NCBI GenBank assembly: GCA_011799875.1
Contig: CM022302.1
Span: 303,439,048-303,503,047, forward strand
DNA length: 64,000 bases
DNA from: Thinopyrum elongatum
Lineage: Eukaryota; Streptophyta; Magnoliopsida; Poales; Poaceae
Direction of reading: 5' to 3'
Positions 23,500-34,273 of this stretch are shown here, piece after piece; within the stretch, counting starts at the first letter, position 1; the number at the start of each line of letters is the position of its first letter. Below the pieces are notes generated by a model that was not told where the DNA came from, did not search any database, and saw nothing but the letters and a program-made list of their open reading frames with translations. The position numbers and the translations under genes were made by a program.

Positions 23500-24655
23500 C
23501 AAGAGAGACGGGCGACGTGAGGGGGAAGATGCATGCTCGTCGTGGAGCAGCCAGCAACTTTTGATGAAGCAATAGAAGAAGAAAGCTGGCAGCGGGGAAT
23601 GGAAGAGGAGATGAGCTTGATCCAGGCAAACGATACTTGGTCACTCGTTAATCTTCCGGATGGGCAGTGTGCTATAGGAGTCAAGTGGGTCTTCAAAGTA
23701 AAGAAAGATTCAAATGTCGCAGTTGTGAAACACAAGGCATGTCTAGTAGCAAAGGGCTTTGTGCAATAGCAGGGGATTGACTTCGAGGAAGTTTTTGCGC
23801 CTGTTGCAAGGATGGAATCCATGAGACTGTTGATTGCATTGGTAGCTCATGAAGGGTGGCAGATACATCACATGGACGTCAAGTCAACTTTTCTCAACGG
23901 GGAATTGAAGGAGGAGGTGTATGTTATTCAACCACTGGGTTGTATGGATTGCGTCAAGCATCGAGAGCGTGGTACGCTAAGCTGCTTGACACATTGTTGT
24001 CACTCGATTTTGAGAGGGTGCCCTTATGAGCATGCAATGTACAAACGTGGAAAAAGGTAAATCCAGTTTGCTTGTAGGGATGTACATGGATGATTTGGCG
24101 ATCACAGGAGCCGAAGTACTCGATATTCAAAAGCTAAAATCGCAGATGAAAGATTTGTTCAAGATGAGTGACCTTGGCTTGTTGAGTTATTACTTGGGCA
24201 TCGAAGTACATCAAATGCTAGGTTATAGTACACTTTGCCAGGAAGCATACGCAAGAAAAGTTCTCGAAGAACATGGGTTGGATGATTGTAATCCAGCGCA
24301 AGCTCCGATGGAAGCTCGCTTTAAGTTGAGCAAGCAGAGCTCGTCACCTCCAGTTGATCAAACCATGTACAGAAGCATTGTTGGGAGTTTAAGGTACCTT
24401 GTGAACACAAGACCAGATTTGACGTATTCGGTTGGAATTCTGAGCAGGTACATGGAATCCTTCATGACTGAACACATGGCAGCCGTGAAACAAATATTAT
24501 GGTATGTCAAAGGGACCATGGGTCTCGGCCGCTGCTATGAGAAAAAGAAAGAGAAAGGTGAACTTCGTTTGACAGGGTATAGTGATAGCGATTTTGCCGG
24601 AGACGTTGATGATCGGAAGAGCACGACCGGCGTGGGATTTTTTTCTTGGCACTAG
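23500..24655 (+). pseudogene. Ty1/copia reverse transcriptase, degenerate
   Basis: The RT start is readable from 23545 (TFDEAIEEESWQRGMEEEM, then a VKWVFKVK block). A TAG is at 23767-23769. [17 protein letters not shown] continues the same domain, followed by [18 protein letters not shown] deletion and frameshift precede the palm motif, YMDD in GMYMDDLAITG near 24082. LKDL/YLGIEV and RPDLTYSVGILSRYM blocks follow. It is the + strand continuation of the integrase upstream once the TIR element is removed. Confidence 0.85.
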
Positions 24656-24808
24656 CATGGTGTCTTGGCTGTCACAGAAGCAAAAAGTAGTAGCACTCTC
24701 GTCATGTGAAGCGGAATATATGGCAGTAACTACAGCAGCATGTAAAGGGGTCTGGTTGGAGTGTCTCCTTGGCAATCTTCTCAACCGAGATCGAGAGAAA
24801 GTGGTGTT
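24582..24808 (+). pseudogene. Ty1/copia RNase H, N-terminal part, cut by a copia insertion
   Basis: DSDFAGDVDDRKSTTGVGFF then WLSQKQKVVALSSCEAEYMA, the RNase H signature of copia elements, with a 1-base frameshift near 24645. The frame stops at the LTR of the inner copia at 24809 and resumes at 30029. Confidence 0.85.
24804..24808. repeat. TSD GTGTT (left) of the inner copia element
   Basis: GTGTT precedes the LTR start TGTTAAACATGAG and recurs at 30024-30028 after the second LTR. Confidence 0.9.
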
Positions 24809-25055
24809 TGTTAAACATGAGATATTGTAGGCGTCAAGGGTTACTTGCGTCATGAGTTAAGGTAGTTAGGGATAGGCTGTTTCTGTTTAAATCTCTTCTA
24901 TCTCTCTCTATCCCGAATCCATCTCTCTCTCTGTAATCTGTTCGATTGCATCTCCAACCGATTGCCTTGTACTCCACTTGAGGTCTTCTCACCAGATCAA
25001 TATAATCCCATGCGGGCTCCCTGTTGGGGGTTGAGACGCTTCATCATAACTTTCA
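24809..25055 (+). repeat. 5' LTR of the inner copia element
   Basis: 247 bp, TGTTAAACATGAG...CATAACTTTCA. It contains a CT-rich tract near 24895-24940. Confidence 0.95.
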
Positions 25056-25070
25056 TGGTATACAGAGCAG
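25056..25070 (+). promoter_or_regulatory. Primer-binding site of the inner copia
   Basis: TGGTATACAGAGCAG abuts the LTR directly. It is the initiator-Met type PBS with one extra base compared with TGGTATCAGAGC. Confidence 0.75.
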
Positions 25071-25128
25071 GTCCCTTCCACCACATCTAGCACATATCCA
25101 TCGATCTCCCAAAACCCACCTCGCTGCC

Positions 25129-26330
25129 ATGTCCACCTCCGCCGCTCCGGTCTCCTCCGGCCTCAACTACAACGTCTCCGAGCCGCTCACCCGGACGAAC
25201 TACGTCCTCTGGCGAGCCCAGGCGCGATCCTAGATAATGGGTACGGCTACATCGACCAAACCACGGCAGAACCTTCCAAGATCATCACCACCAAGGACAA
25301 GGACGACAAGGACCAGGTGATCACCAACCCTGCATATGCCCCCTGGTTAGTCCAAGATCAACAGATCGTCGCATATCTCCGAAATCTCTCCAAGGAGGTG
25401 CTGGTTCAAGTAGCATCGATGGAAACATCGTATGCGATCTGGACGGCTCTGAGCAACATGTTCTCCGTCGTCTCGCTGTCCCGCGTCAACAACATTCGTG
25501 CCTCTCTCACCAACGCCCAGAAGGGCAACCAGCCGACGATGACCTACTTCGGGCACATGCGTGCTCTCTCCGATGAGCCGGAGAGGACGAGCTGGTGTCG
25601 TTCATTCTCGCGGGGCTTAACATGGAGTATCAGCCCATCATCTCCGCCTTGGATGCACGCACTGATCCGGTCACCGTCGAGAACCTCTTCTCCATGGTAG
25701 CCAATTCGACCAGCGTGTTGAGATGTTCCATGGGACAGGCGCCGGCAACTTCAAGTCCTCCGCCAACCTTGCTTCTCGCGGCCGCCAGGGATCCAACAAG
25801 GGCTCCCGCAGTCAGCAGAAGGGTGGTGGCGGCGGCGGTGGCTACAACAACCCTAGCGGCTACAACAGCAACAGTGGTGGCGGCGGCGGCCACTACGGCG
25901 GTGGTGGCAGTGGCGGCCACTACGGTGGTGGTGGCTACCATCATTAGGGAAACAATGGTGGCGGCTACCCTCCTCGGCGCCCTCCCTTCACCAACATCAG
26001 AGGGCGCAACAATTTCCAGGGGTATGAAGGGTATGAAGACCGTTGTCAAATTTGCAAAAAAACTAACCATCTTGCCGATTGGCGTTATGCCGATGACACA
26101 TCCCAGAAGAAAAAAGTTGTTGCTGTAGCTGATGCATCGTATGGTGTCGATACCAATTGGTACATGGACACGGGTGCAACCAACCATATCACTGGAGAAC
26201 TTGAGAAGGTGACGATGCAAGAGAAATACTGCGGCCACGATCAAGTTTACACCGCAGCATACGGTGCAGGTATGAAGATTAGTCATATTGGTTAATCAAT
26301 TATCGAAACACCACATAAAAATCTAGTTCT
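25129..26330 (+). pseudogene. Inner copia gag and protease, degenerate
   Basis: ATG at 25129 opens [19 protein letters not shown], with a stop at 25231-25233. Gag continues in another frame from about 25317 ([30 protein letters not shown]). A glycine/tyrosine-rich linker (25800-25945) ends in a stop. A zinc-knuckle-like CQICKKTNHLADWR near 26045 lacks the last cysteine. The protease motif WYMDTGATNHI lies near 26160. Confidence 0.85.
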
Positions 26331-26499
26331 GAAAGATATCTTGCATGTACCCAATGCTTCCAAACTCTTCTTTCCGTCCATCGTATTGCCCTTGATAATA
26401 ATATCTTCCTTGAGTTTCACCCATTTTTCTTTTTGATCAAGGATCAGGTCACGAAGAGAGTTCTCCATAGGGCTAAATGTGTGCAAGGACTATGCATTG

Positions 26500-27690
26500 C
26501 TTCCTCAATATTGTCAGTTCAATAAACAAGTGTATGGTGCCATCAAGCTTTCTGCTGAAAGGTGGCACAGTCGTTTAGGCCATCCCTCGTTTGCCACTGT
26601 TCATCAAATTCTTAGTAAAAATAAACTCCCAGTTGTTGGTGAGAGAAATTTAGAAACTATTTGTGATTCATGCCAAAGAGCAAAAAGTCATCAGTTGCCT
26701 TATCCTGTTTCTACTAGTGTGTCTACCAAGCCATTGCAACTTATTTTCTCTGATGTTTGGGGTACAACACCCACTTCTGTTGGTAGACACTCTTACTATG
26801 TGAGCTTCATTGATGATTATAGCAAATACACTTGGATATATCTCCTTAAGAAACGTTCTGATGTGTTCCACGTTTTTCATAATTTTCAAGCCCTTGTTGA
26901 ATGAAAGTTTGATAGCAAAATTAATGCCATGCAATCCGACTGGGGTGGCGAGTATGAGAAGCTAAATTCTTTTTTTTCAAGAGATAGGTATTTCTCACCA
27001 TGTATCTTGCACACATGCTCACCAACAAAATGGTTCCGCCGAACGGAAGCATCGACACATTGTTGAAGTAGGTCTTGCTCTCCTAGCTTCAGCCTCTATG
27101 CCTTTAAAATTTTGGGAGGAAGCGTTTCTCACCGCATTTCACCTTATCAATATGTGGCCTAGTCGTATTATCGCCAATGAAACCCCCACTGAACGTCTTC
27201 TCCATATCACACCAGATTATACTACCCTTCGTGTTTTCGGTAGTGCCTGTTGGCCAAACCTTCGTCCCTACAACTCTCGTAAACTTATGTTTCGATCTCA
27301 ACAATGTGTCTTTCTCAGTTATAGTGCACAACATAAAGGTGTCAAGTGTCTTGACGTGTCCACCAGCCGTGTGTACATCTCTCATGATGTTGTGTTTGGT
27401 GAAACTCAATTTCCATTTGCAAAACTTCATCCCAATGCCGGTGCCCTTCCTCGGAAGGAGATTCTTCTCCTTCCATCCCATCTAACCGGAGTTGATCATG
27501 TGGAAAACGATAATTGTGATGACTTAATATTGACTAGCTCTTCTAATCTATTATCCGAGTCTGCTGCTACAGGTGAAAACAGTGCTGAAAACGGTGTTCA
27601 AAACGGTGCAATTTTTGCGGAAAATAGTGCTCCAATGCGTCCTCTTGCTGCCACGAGGGAGCTGCCATGATCATCTTCGGGATCCGTGCC
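26500..27690 (+). pseudogene. Inner copia integrase, degenerate
   Basis: ERWHSRLGHPSFATVHQIL and ICDSCQRAKSHQLP form the gag-pre-integrase zinc region. FSDVWGTTP and FIDDYSKYTWIYLL form the core. A stop follows NFQALVE (26902-26904), and a frameshift in a T-run is near 26975. The C-terminal part from 27098 (MPLKFWEEAFLTAFHLINMW) runs 190 codons to about 27670. Confidence 0.85.
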
Positions 27691-29767
27691 TCTGCTCGTG
27701 CCAGGGCCGACAGGATCTGCATCGGGATCGGCTCCTCCGTCTAGTCCTGCGCCCCGCGCCAGCATGTAGCCGCCCACCTCAGCGAGCGCGTCGTCGCCCG
27801 CTTCGCGTCGCTCGCCTTCCGCCACCTGTTGGTGCGCGCCTGTGTCCGACTCCGTGGGTGCGCTACACCAACCCGCATGCCAGGACCCACCGCCCAGGCG
27901 TTTTCTGGCTGAGCCTCGGGTCTACACCCAGCGGGCCCCATCTCTGGCGACCGCACCAAGCGCGCGATCCCGGACGGATTTGTCCGCTCCGCCTGGATCC
28001 TCTATGGCCAACCCGTCGTCTCCTGTGGTTCAGCCGGCCGCAGAAGATCCCGTGCCTGCTTCCTCGGGATCGCTGGCCTCGATCCAGGGGGAGATTGAGG
28101 AATCTTCTTCTGCTGATGTTGTTGTGTCTGGCCTCGGATCTTCTGTGCCAACTCGTGCTGCTGCTTCACCACCTTGTACACGTCTTCGTGCAGGTCTCAT
28201 TCAACCTACAAATTATAAAGTTAAATTTGGTCTGGCTGCTTCCACAGGAGAACCCCGCACATATCAGGAAGCTCTTGCTGATCCTAGTTGGAAATAGGCT
28301 ATGGAGGATGAATATCAGGCTCTTCAGAAAAACAACACGTGGCATTTAGTTCCTTCACGGCAAGGTAAAAATGTGATTGACTGTAAGTGGGTATTCAGGA
28401 TAAAAAGAAGGTATGATGGTACAATTGATCGGTATAAAGCTAGGCTTGTTGCTAAAGGCTTCAAACAGAGGTATGTCATATAGATTATGAGGATACTTTT
28501 AGTCCTGTTATTAAAGCTGCTACCATTCGTCTTGTTCTATCCATTGCTGTGTCGAGAGGATGGAGTCTTGTTCTATTCATGGTGTTCTGGAAGAGGAAGT
28601 ATACATGAAGCAACCTCCTGGGTTTGAGGATAAAAACAAACCGTCTCAAATATGCAGGCTTGATAGATCTCACTCTGGACTGAAACAAGCCCCCAGAGCA
28701 TGGTACTCTAGATTGAGTACAAAACTACAGCAACTTGGTTTCACTCCTTCAAAATCTGACACTTAATTGTTTATTTACCATAAGTCAAATACTTCAGTTT
28801 TTGTGCTTATCTACGTTGATGATATTATTGTCACAAGCTCATCCAATGAAGCAGTGACAGCTCTTTTGTCAGTTTTGAACTCAGAATTTGCTCTTAAGGA
28901 TCTAGGTGACTTGCACTTCTTCCTTGGCATTGAAGTTAAGAGAAAGAAGGAAGGTGGTCTTCATCTTTCTCAGGAAAAGTATGCTACAGATCTCTTGAGC
29001 AGAGTTGGGTTACAGGGTTGCAAACCTTCCCCAACACCTTTGTCTAGTTCAGAGAAACTCAACACTTGTTGAAGGAGAGATCTTGAATAAAGAGGATGGC
29101 ACCAAATACAGAAGCCTGGTGGGTGCACTTCAGTACTTGACTCTCACCAGGCCTGATATTTCCTTTGCAGTAAATAAGGTTTGTCAGTATCTTCATGCAC
29201 CAACCACTGCCCATTGGACTGCAGCAAAGCGTATACTGAGATATGTGAAAAACACTAAGTGTTGGCATAACTTTCAGTAAGTCATCATCCACCCTTGTTA
29301 GTGCATTTTCTGATTCTGACTGGGCAGGTTGTTTGGATGACAGAAGATCAACTGGTGGCTTTGCAGTGTTCTTTGGTCCCAATTTGATCTCTTGGTGTGC
29401 AAAGAAACAGGCCACAGTTTCCAGATCTAGTACTAAGGCAGAGTACAAAGCACTTGCCAATGCAACAGCAGAAATTATCTGGGTGAAATCTATGCTTAAG
29501 GAACTTGGTTTATATCATACTCAGACACCATGCCTCTGGTGTGATAACCTTGGTGCAACCTACTTGTCAGCTAACCCTGTTTTTCATGCACGTACCAAAC
29601 ACATTGAAATTGATTATCATTTGTTGAGAGAAAGAGTTTCTGGTAAGGAACTGGACATTCGGTTTGTTCACTCGAAGGACCAAGTTGCTGATGGGTTTAC
29701 AAAGGCACTGGCTACAAGGCCGTTTGAGGAGTTTAAGCGTAATCTAAACTTGCGCAGTTCAGATTAA
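27690..29767 (+). pseudogene. Inner copia reverse transcriptase and RNase H, degenerate
   Basis: A proline-rich linker (27690-28200) precedes the RT. RT blocks are NNTWHLVP, CKWVFRIKRRYDGTIDRYKA and KGFKQR (28316-28470), a frameshift, QPPGFEDK near 28612, a stop after SKSDT (28764-28766), then YVDD in [12 protein letters not shown] near 28810 and [15 protein letters not shown]. RNase H from about 29313 reads [14 protein letters not shown], then [13 protein letters not shown] and the [13 protein letters not shown] end, to TAA at 29765-29767. At least two frameshifts and several stops. Confidence 0.9.
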
Positions 29768-29774
29768 GGGAGGG

Positions 29775-30023
29775 TGTTAAACATGAGATATTGTAGGCGT
29801 CAAGGGTTACTTGTGTCATGAGTTAAGGTAGTTAGGGATAGGCTGTTTCTGTTTAAATCTCTTCTATCTCTCTCTATCCCGAATCCCTCTCTCTCTCTCT
29901 GTAATCTGTTCGGTTGCATCTCCAACCGATTGCCTTGTACTCCACGTGAGGTCTTCTCACCAGATCAATATAATCCCATGCGGGCTCCCTGTTGGGGGTT
30001 GAGACGCTTCATCATAACTTTCA
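29775..30023 (+). repeat. 3' LTR of the inner copia element
   Basis: 249 bp, preceded by the PPT AAGGGAGGG and followed by GTGTT. Nearly identical to the 5' LTR. Confidence 0.95.
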
Positions 30024-30028
30024 GTGTT

Positions 30029-30269
30029 GAACATGGACAACAAATCTGCTATTTCTTTGTGCAAGAATCCGGTGCATCATGACCGGAGCAAACATATTGA
30101 TATAAGATATCATTACATCTGGGACCGCGTTGAAGAAGGGAAGATTGAAGTTGAATTTGTGAGCACTGAAGATCAACTCGCGGACATATTGACGAAGCCA
30201 TTGGGAAGAGTCAAATTCTTGGAGATGAGGAAGAGGATGGGTCTACGAGTTGTGAAAGAACCACCTTAA
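30029..30269 (+). pseudogene. Outer copia RNase H, C-terminal part
   Basis: Joining 24808 to 30029 restores a continuous RNase H frame. It continues with MDNKSAISLCKNPVHHDRSK, a HIDIRYHYI block and EDQLADILTKPLGR, and stops with TAA at 30267-30269. A PPT (CTTAAGGGGG) follows at 30271-30280. Confidence 0.9.
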
Positions 30270-30284
30270 GCTTAAGGGGGTGAA

Positions 30285-30591
30285 TGTTAGCAATTATTAA
30301 GTTTCAGGTTAGGTGACGTGCTGTGTTAGGAAGTGTTTGAGTCGGTTCGTACGTATAGTCGTATTAGGAAAGGTTTTGTAAACCGGTGTTGTACCGGGTC
30401 GCGTTGTGTAGGGCATGTGTCGTGTTGGAGCGATTTGTATCCCCTATATAATGCAATGAAAAAGACCACGAAAAGCAGCTCGTATTGCTGCACTCAATTA
30501 TCTTCTTCCTTGTTCATTTGTGTAGGGTTTGCTTAGCTCGAAATTGAGTTCTGCAGATCAGTTTTTGCCCTGAGATCCATCAGTCGAAAGC
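30285..30591 (+). repeat. 3' LTR of the outer copia element (right border uncertain)
   Basis: Starts TGTTAGCAATTATTAAG after the PPT. A TATA-like CCCTATATAATGC lies near 30440-30452. The end is placed at a CA near 30591; no second LTR or TSD in the window confirms it. Confidence 0.5.
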
Positions 30592-30659
30592 TCCCATGGA
30601 CTCCCTGAATGCCGCCGGGTCACGGGGATGACCCGTCTTGCTCTACCTGGGGGACCCCT

Positions 30660-31237
30660 TCCGTATCACTGACACCATGCCAATTAGATCCTCTTTGTGA
30701 GCATAGGGTATCAAACGGAAACAATCTCTCATTTCTCCATATCTAACTCAAGTTAATAAACCTGACTCTGATACCAATTGTTAGAGCCACTAGCTCAAGC
30801 TGTCACAGGGCTCAAGCTCTAAAAGGATGTGCTTCACACCCACGTACACAAAGGGCTACTACTAGTAGGAAGCTTTATTAGATATCTCAATCGTTACAAG
30901 CTTAGTATGGCAAACAGGATACATATCCCTTTTTTAGAACTATACAAACCAACTATGCTACCATTCTTAATAGCTAAGCTAGGACAACTCAGACTACTGT
31001 CTAGGTCCTACTGCTGTCTGTCTACAGCTCAAAGTCAATCAGACTTTGTTTTTTACGGCTGACAGCTATATCCTATATCCCAAAGAGTCTGCTGCTGCTC
31101 CTTGCTGACATATGCATAGCTAGCTAATTTAGCATGCCATGATACAACATCTACATAACTGTTCATGACAAGATTAATACTAACATAACTAACCTTGGGG
31201 GTGCAACTTACTGATATGTCCTCTTTGGCTGGTCTGT
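30660..31237 (-). mobile_element. Minus-strand LTR retrotransposon remnant (leader, PBS and LTR)
   Basis: CTGACTCTGATACCAAT (about 30762-30778) is the reverse complement of a plant PBS, ATTGGTATCAGAG. The adjoining LTR starts TGTTAGAGCC at 30779 in + orientation and contains, on the minus strand, TAATAAAGCTTCC as a likely poly(A) signal. The far LTR end is not certain (a CA near 31237). No coding remains. Copia is likely but unproven. Confidence 0.5.
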
Positions 31238-31426
31238 TCATGCTTGCCTTGGAAGATAGTCAATGATCATTTCACATGTGGTTTTGTGATTTCCAAGGGC
31301 GGTTGCTCTGTCTATTATTCTGCTGGGTAACTGTAAAGCATGCACGGACCTGATTTATGTAGATCTTTTGATCTGTAGTTACTTGAGTAATAGGCATGCT
31401 TAGTAACTCTGTATTTTTTTTTGCAG

Positions 31427-31572
31427 TATTACAAAGAACAATATATATCAGATCATGCAGCCTCATATCAACATCATTCTTTTTGAGATAATTTTTCCAC
31501 TTATGTGCTTCAGCGACAATGACCAGAAACTATGGGAGGAAGATCCTCATGAGTATGTACGAAAGGGCTATG
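31427..31572 (+). CDS. SAD2-like: Importin exon 1 (of those visible)
   Basis: Preceded by a T-rich tract and TTGCAG, followed by GTAAGC. Reads [17 protein letters not shown], then the family-typical [20 protein letters not shown] and YVRKGY. It ends with the first base of an Asp codon, completed by exon 2. The next intron runs 15.1 kb. Confidence 0.88.
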
Positions 31573-31945
31573 GTAAGCTTACATGAGTTCTGTATTACTG
31601 CCTCAACTAGAGTTGTCTATTTACCCATAATGACTTATTGGGTCTTCTATTTCTCTCAGTTCAGTAGCATAGGTGTCACGTCCTAGGGAGCTAAGGGGCC
31701 CTAGATTGGACTTAGGTTGTAGGGATGTTCAACAAGAGGGTGTGGTCTGGATCTCCTCGTCTTCCTTCCATGAGCATAGGGTGCTGAGCTGCCTGTCAGC
31801 AATTGGGGTGGATACATAGGAGGGAGGGAGTGAGATTGATAATTCTAGCTTGCCTATTGAATCAAAGGGCCAGATATTATTATATAGTTGGTTTAACTCT
31901 AACCGACTAAAGGATCCAGATTACAACTAATCTTGAGGATCATGA
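31573..31945. other. Importin intron sequence upstream of the retroposon
   Basis: No coding. Contains TGTCACGTCCTAGGGAGC and a TATATAGTTGG near 31883; possibly an old LTR fragment, with no borders. Confidence 0.3.
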
Positions 31946-31958
31946 AAACTACCAATAT
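31946..31958. repeat. 13-bp TSD (left) of the intronic retroposon
   Basis: AAACTACCAATAT recurs exactly at 46173-46185, after removal of the retroposon and its nested CRM array. Confidence 0.85.
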
Positions 31959-33342
31959 GATGGATCGATCGAGCTAGGTCAGATCCAAGGAGCTTCAGCA
32001 GAAGCATGCAGTGATACGAACCAACCAATCCCTTCGTCTCGTCCGCTCCTGCGAGCGGCGAGGCGAACCCTAGCGTTCTCCTCCAGCCCCCCCGTTCCTC
32101 CCCCCTCCTCGCCGCCGCCGGCTCGCGCCGTCGGGCAAAGCCCGGCCGGCGTCGGCGGCGGCGGGGCATCTTCCCCCTCCTCGCGGCGGGCTGCCGCGGG
32201 ACAGCGCCATGGCATGGAGGCGTGCCGTTCAGTAGGACGGCGTGGCGTGGCGGCGGCCGGGGCAGCGCAGCAGAGGCGTCCTGGGTTGGCGGCGTGGGCG
32301 GCTGCTCGTCAAGGGCGCGATGGGGCGTGCCAGCTCGGGCGGCGGCGATGGGCGTCTCGGCCCAGATCTGGATCGGGCGGGTGCTCGAGACGGCGGCCGG
32401 TAGGAGACGCGGGCCGAGACGACAAGGGCCGGCCGGCGGCGTGCGGGGCTGGGTGGTGTGGCTGGGCGCTTCGGGGGCTGGCCTGGTTTCTTCTGGCTCG
32501 CGGCGGCGCTTCGGCGGGCGGGTGGCGGCGGTGCGGGGCTCGCGGCGGCGCCCGGCGTGTGTGGGCGGCGTGGCTCCTGTGCGCGGTCGGCGGCGTGGTG
32601 GGCTTCGTGGTGGTGGCCCTGTGGCGGCGGGGGCATGCGTGGAGTTTGGGCGTCTCCATCTCCGACCTGGATCGGCCATGTTTGGGGACCTCGGCGGCGT
32701 CCCTCCCCTTCGGCGCCTCGATGCGCAGGTGCGTGCCCGGCGGCTCCGATGCTTGGAGCTCGGCGGGCGGCGCGGGTTGGGCAGTGGCCGGGGTGGCCGC
32801 TGCTCCGGCCGTGGATGGCTCCACGGTGGCTTGGCAAGTCGGCTTCGGCGACGGCTGGCACGTCTTGGCGTCGGTTCGTCCATAGGCGGCTTGTATCGGC
32901 CTTTGGCCCCTCCTCCTCGCCGTCTGGTCGCTACGTTCGGCGAAGGGCCGGCCTTCTCCCAGCTGCGGTCCATCGCTCGTCTCGCGCCCGGTGCGCAGGT
33001 CCGAGCTCGTCTCGCGCACAGTGCCGCAGGACTAAGCTCGTCTTGCGCACGGTGCAGCAGGACTGACCTCGTCTCGCGCACGGTGGTGCGGGACCAAGCT
33101 CGCCTCGCGCCCGGTGCTGCAGGACGGGTCGATGGAGGCCAGGTGGCCGGCCTATTGGGTCTCGGCGCTGGGGGCCGCCCAGGGGTGCGAAAGGTGGGAC
33201 CTTTCCGCTCGTCTCTTTGGTTGGGTTAGCGGCAGTGCTCGGGTGAGGTGGTGTCAAGGTCTTGGATGCCGGGGCGGCGGCCCTGGTGGTGGTTGCGCGG
33301 TACTCTCGGGCGGAGGCCGTGGCTTGGTGCTGCCCGGTGGCC

Positions 33343-33347
33343 ATGGC
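33343..33347. repeat. TSD ATGGC (left) of the CRM array
   Basis: ATGGC precedes the LTR start TGATGAGGAC and recurs at 45755-45759 after the last LTR. Confidence 0.88.
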
Positions 33348-34273
33348 TGATGAGGACATCAATACCATTGTTACACCCACAGCCCCTGCTGCTATACATA
33401 CTGGACCAATTACTAGAGCTCGCGCACGCCAATTAAATTATCAGGTACTTTCGTTTCTTGGTAATGATTCTAATGTTCATGAGAATATGATGTTGCCTAA
33501 ATTGGATACATTTGTTTTGCTTACAAATGAAGGGCCTAGCTTGGACAAGAAAGAGGAACCTTGGAGCAAGTTCAAGCATGGAGATGATGGCATGCGCAAG
33601 GGGAACAAGAACGGAGTTACAAGTGATGATTTCAGGACTTTGAAGCCACCATAAGGAGTGCAGGAAGCCTTGGACGAAATATACAAGATGCCACTTCATA
33701 AATTTCGTCCAGAGGCTATTATAGGTGCTGCGTCACCTTATTATTGGGCCAGGCCCATGTAATTTTGAAATACTTGAGTATAGGCTATTTTTAGAGTCCG
33801 TATGTGTGGGGAAACAAGAGATAGGGTTGGTTTCGGACCCCTCCTTCAAGTGCCACGAAATCCCCCCCCCCCTCTTCCTCCATATATACAGCCCTTAGGG
33901 CACCGTTTAGACTTTGGGTTTTGTTTAGATTAAAAGTTCGCCATAGCTGCAACTTCGCGTACTTCGTTTGTGTTCAACAACCAGACCAAGACGTCACAGA
34001 ACCCCACCTCGATCAATAAAGCTTTCATCTTATATTCGCAATATTCAGATTGCAAATCTTAGTTTCTTGCTTGTTCTTCGTTTGCTTGCAGGAGATAGAC
34101 CCTTGGGGTCAGGTTGATTGTGCTCCGGCGTGGTCAATAACCTCTCGGAGTTGGTTTAGCGATTGCTAAGGCGCGACGTCCTCGCACGTTCGTAGTCGGA
34201 TCGTCAAAGTCTACTCCACCAAAAACGATAGATATCATCTCATCGAAAGATCGGGACACCCTCGCCTCTATCA
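33348..34273 (+). repeat. CRM LTR A
   Basis: 926 bp, TGATGAGGAC...CGCCTCTATCA. A TATA box (CATATATACA, 33881-33890) and AATAAA (34015-34020) outline U3-R. Bases 33348-33652 are the coding tail of pol. An ATG contributed by the TSD opens a chance frame into it. Confidence 0.93.
33883..33888 (+). promoter_or_regulatory. TATA box of CRM LTR A
   Basis: TATATA within CATATATACAGCCC. The same word is present in LTRs B, C and D (39719, 41322 and 45362 regions). Confidence 0.6.

Larger units (their letters stand above)
24809..30023 (+). mobile_element. Inner Ty1/copia element with 247/249-bp LTRs, 5.2 kb, nested in RNase H
   Basis: LTRs at 24809-25055 and 29775-30023 differ at only 4 substitutions plus one 2-base CT indel. 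TSD GTGTT, a PBS-like TGGTATACAGAGC at 25056 and a PPT AAGGGAGGG at 29766-29774 are in place. Domain order is gag, protease, integrase, RT, RNase H. The short LTRs and internal layout suggest the Ale/Retrofit lineage (inference). The coding region has many more stops and frameshifts than the LTR similarity would predict. Confidence 0.95.
20705..30591 (+). mobile_element. Old Ty1/copia element, 5'-truncated, carrying two nested insertions
   Basis: Copia-order domains run gag-pre-integrase and integrase (20769-21990), RT (23500-24650), RNase H (24600-24808 and 30029-30269) and a 3' LTR (30285-about 30590). A TIR element splits the integrase-RT linker and a younger copia splits RNase H. No 5' LTR, gag or protease is visible before 20705. 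Nonsense codons and frameshifts run throughout. Confidence 0.85.

Noticed and set aside
31927..33081. 384-codon minus-strand ORF and overlapping long + strand ORFs in the GC-rich retroposon
   Set aside because: Low-complexity Arg/Pro/Ala composition and open frames on both strands at once; explained by high GC. It crosses the TSD border of the retroposon.
33262..33654. ORF joining retroposon sequence to CRM LTR A
   Set aside because: Chance fusion made by the insertion: the upstream part is GC-rich retroposon, and the rest is the pol tail normally encoded in the LTR.
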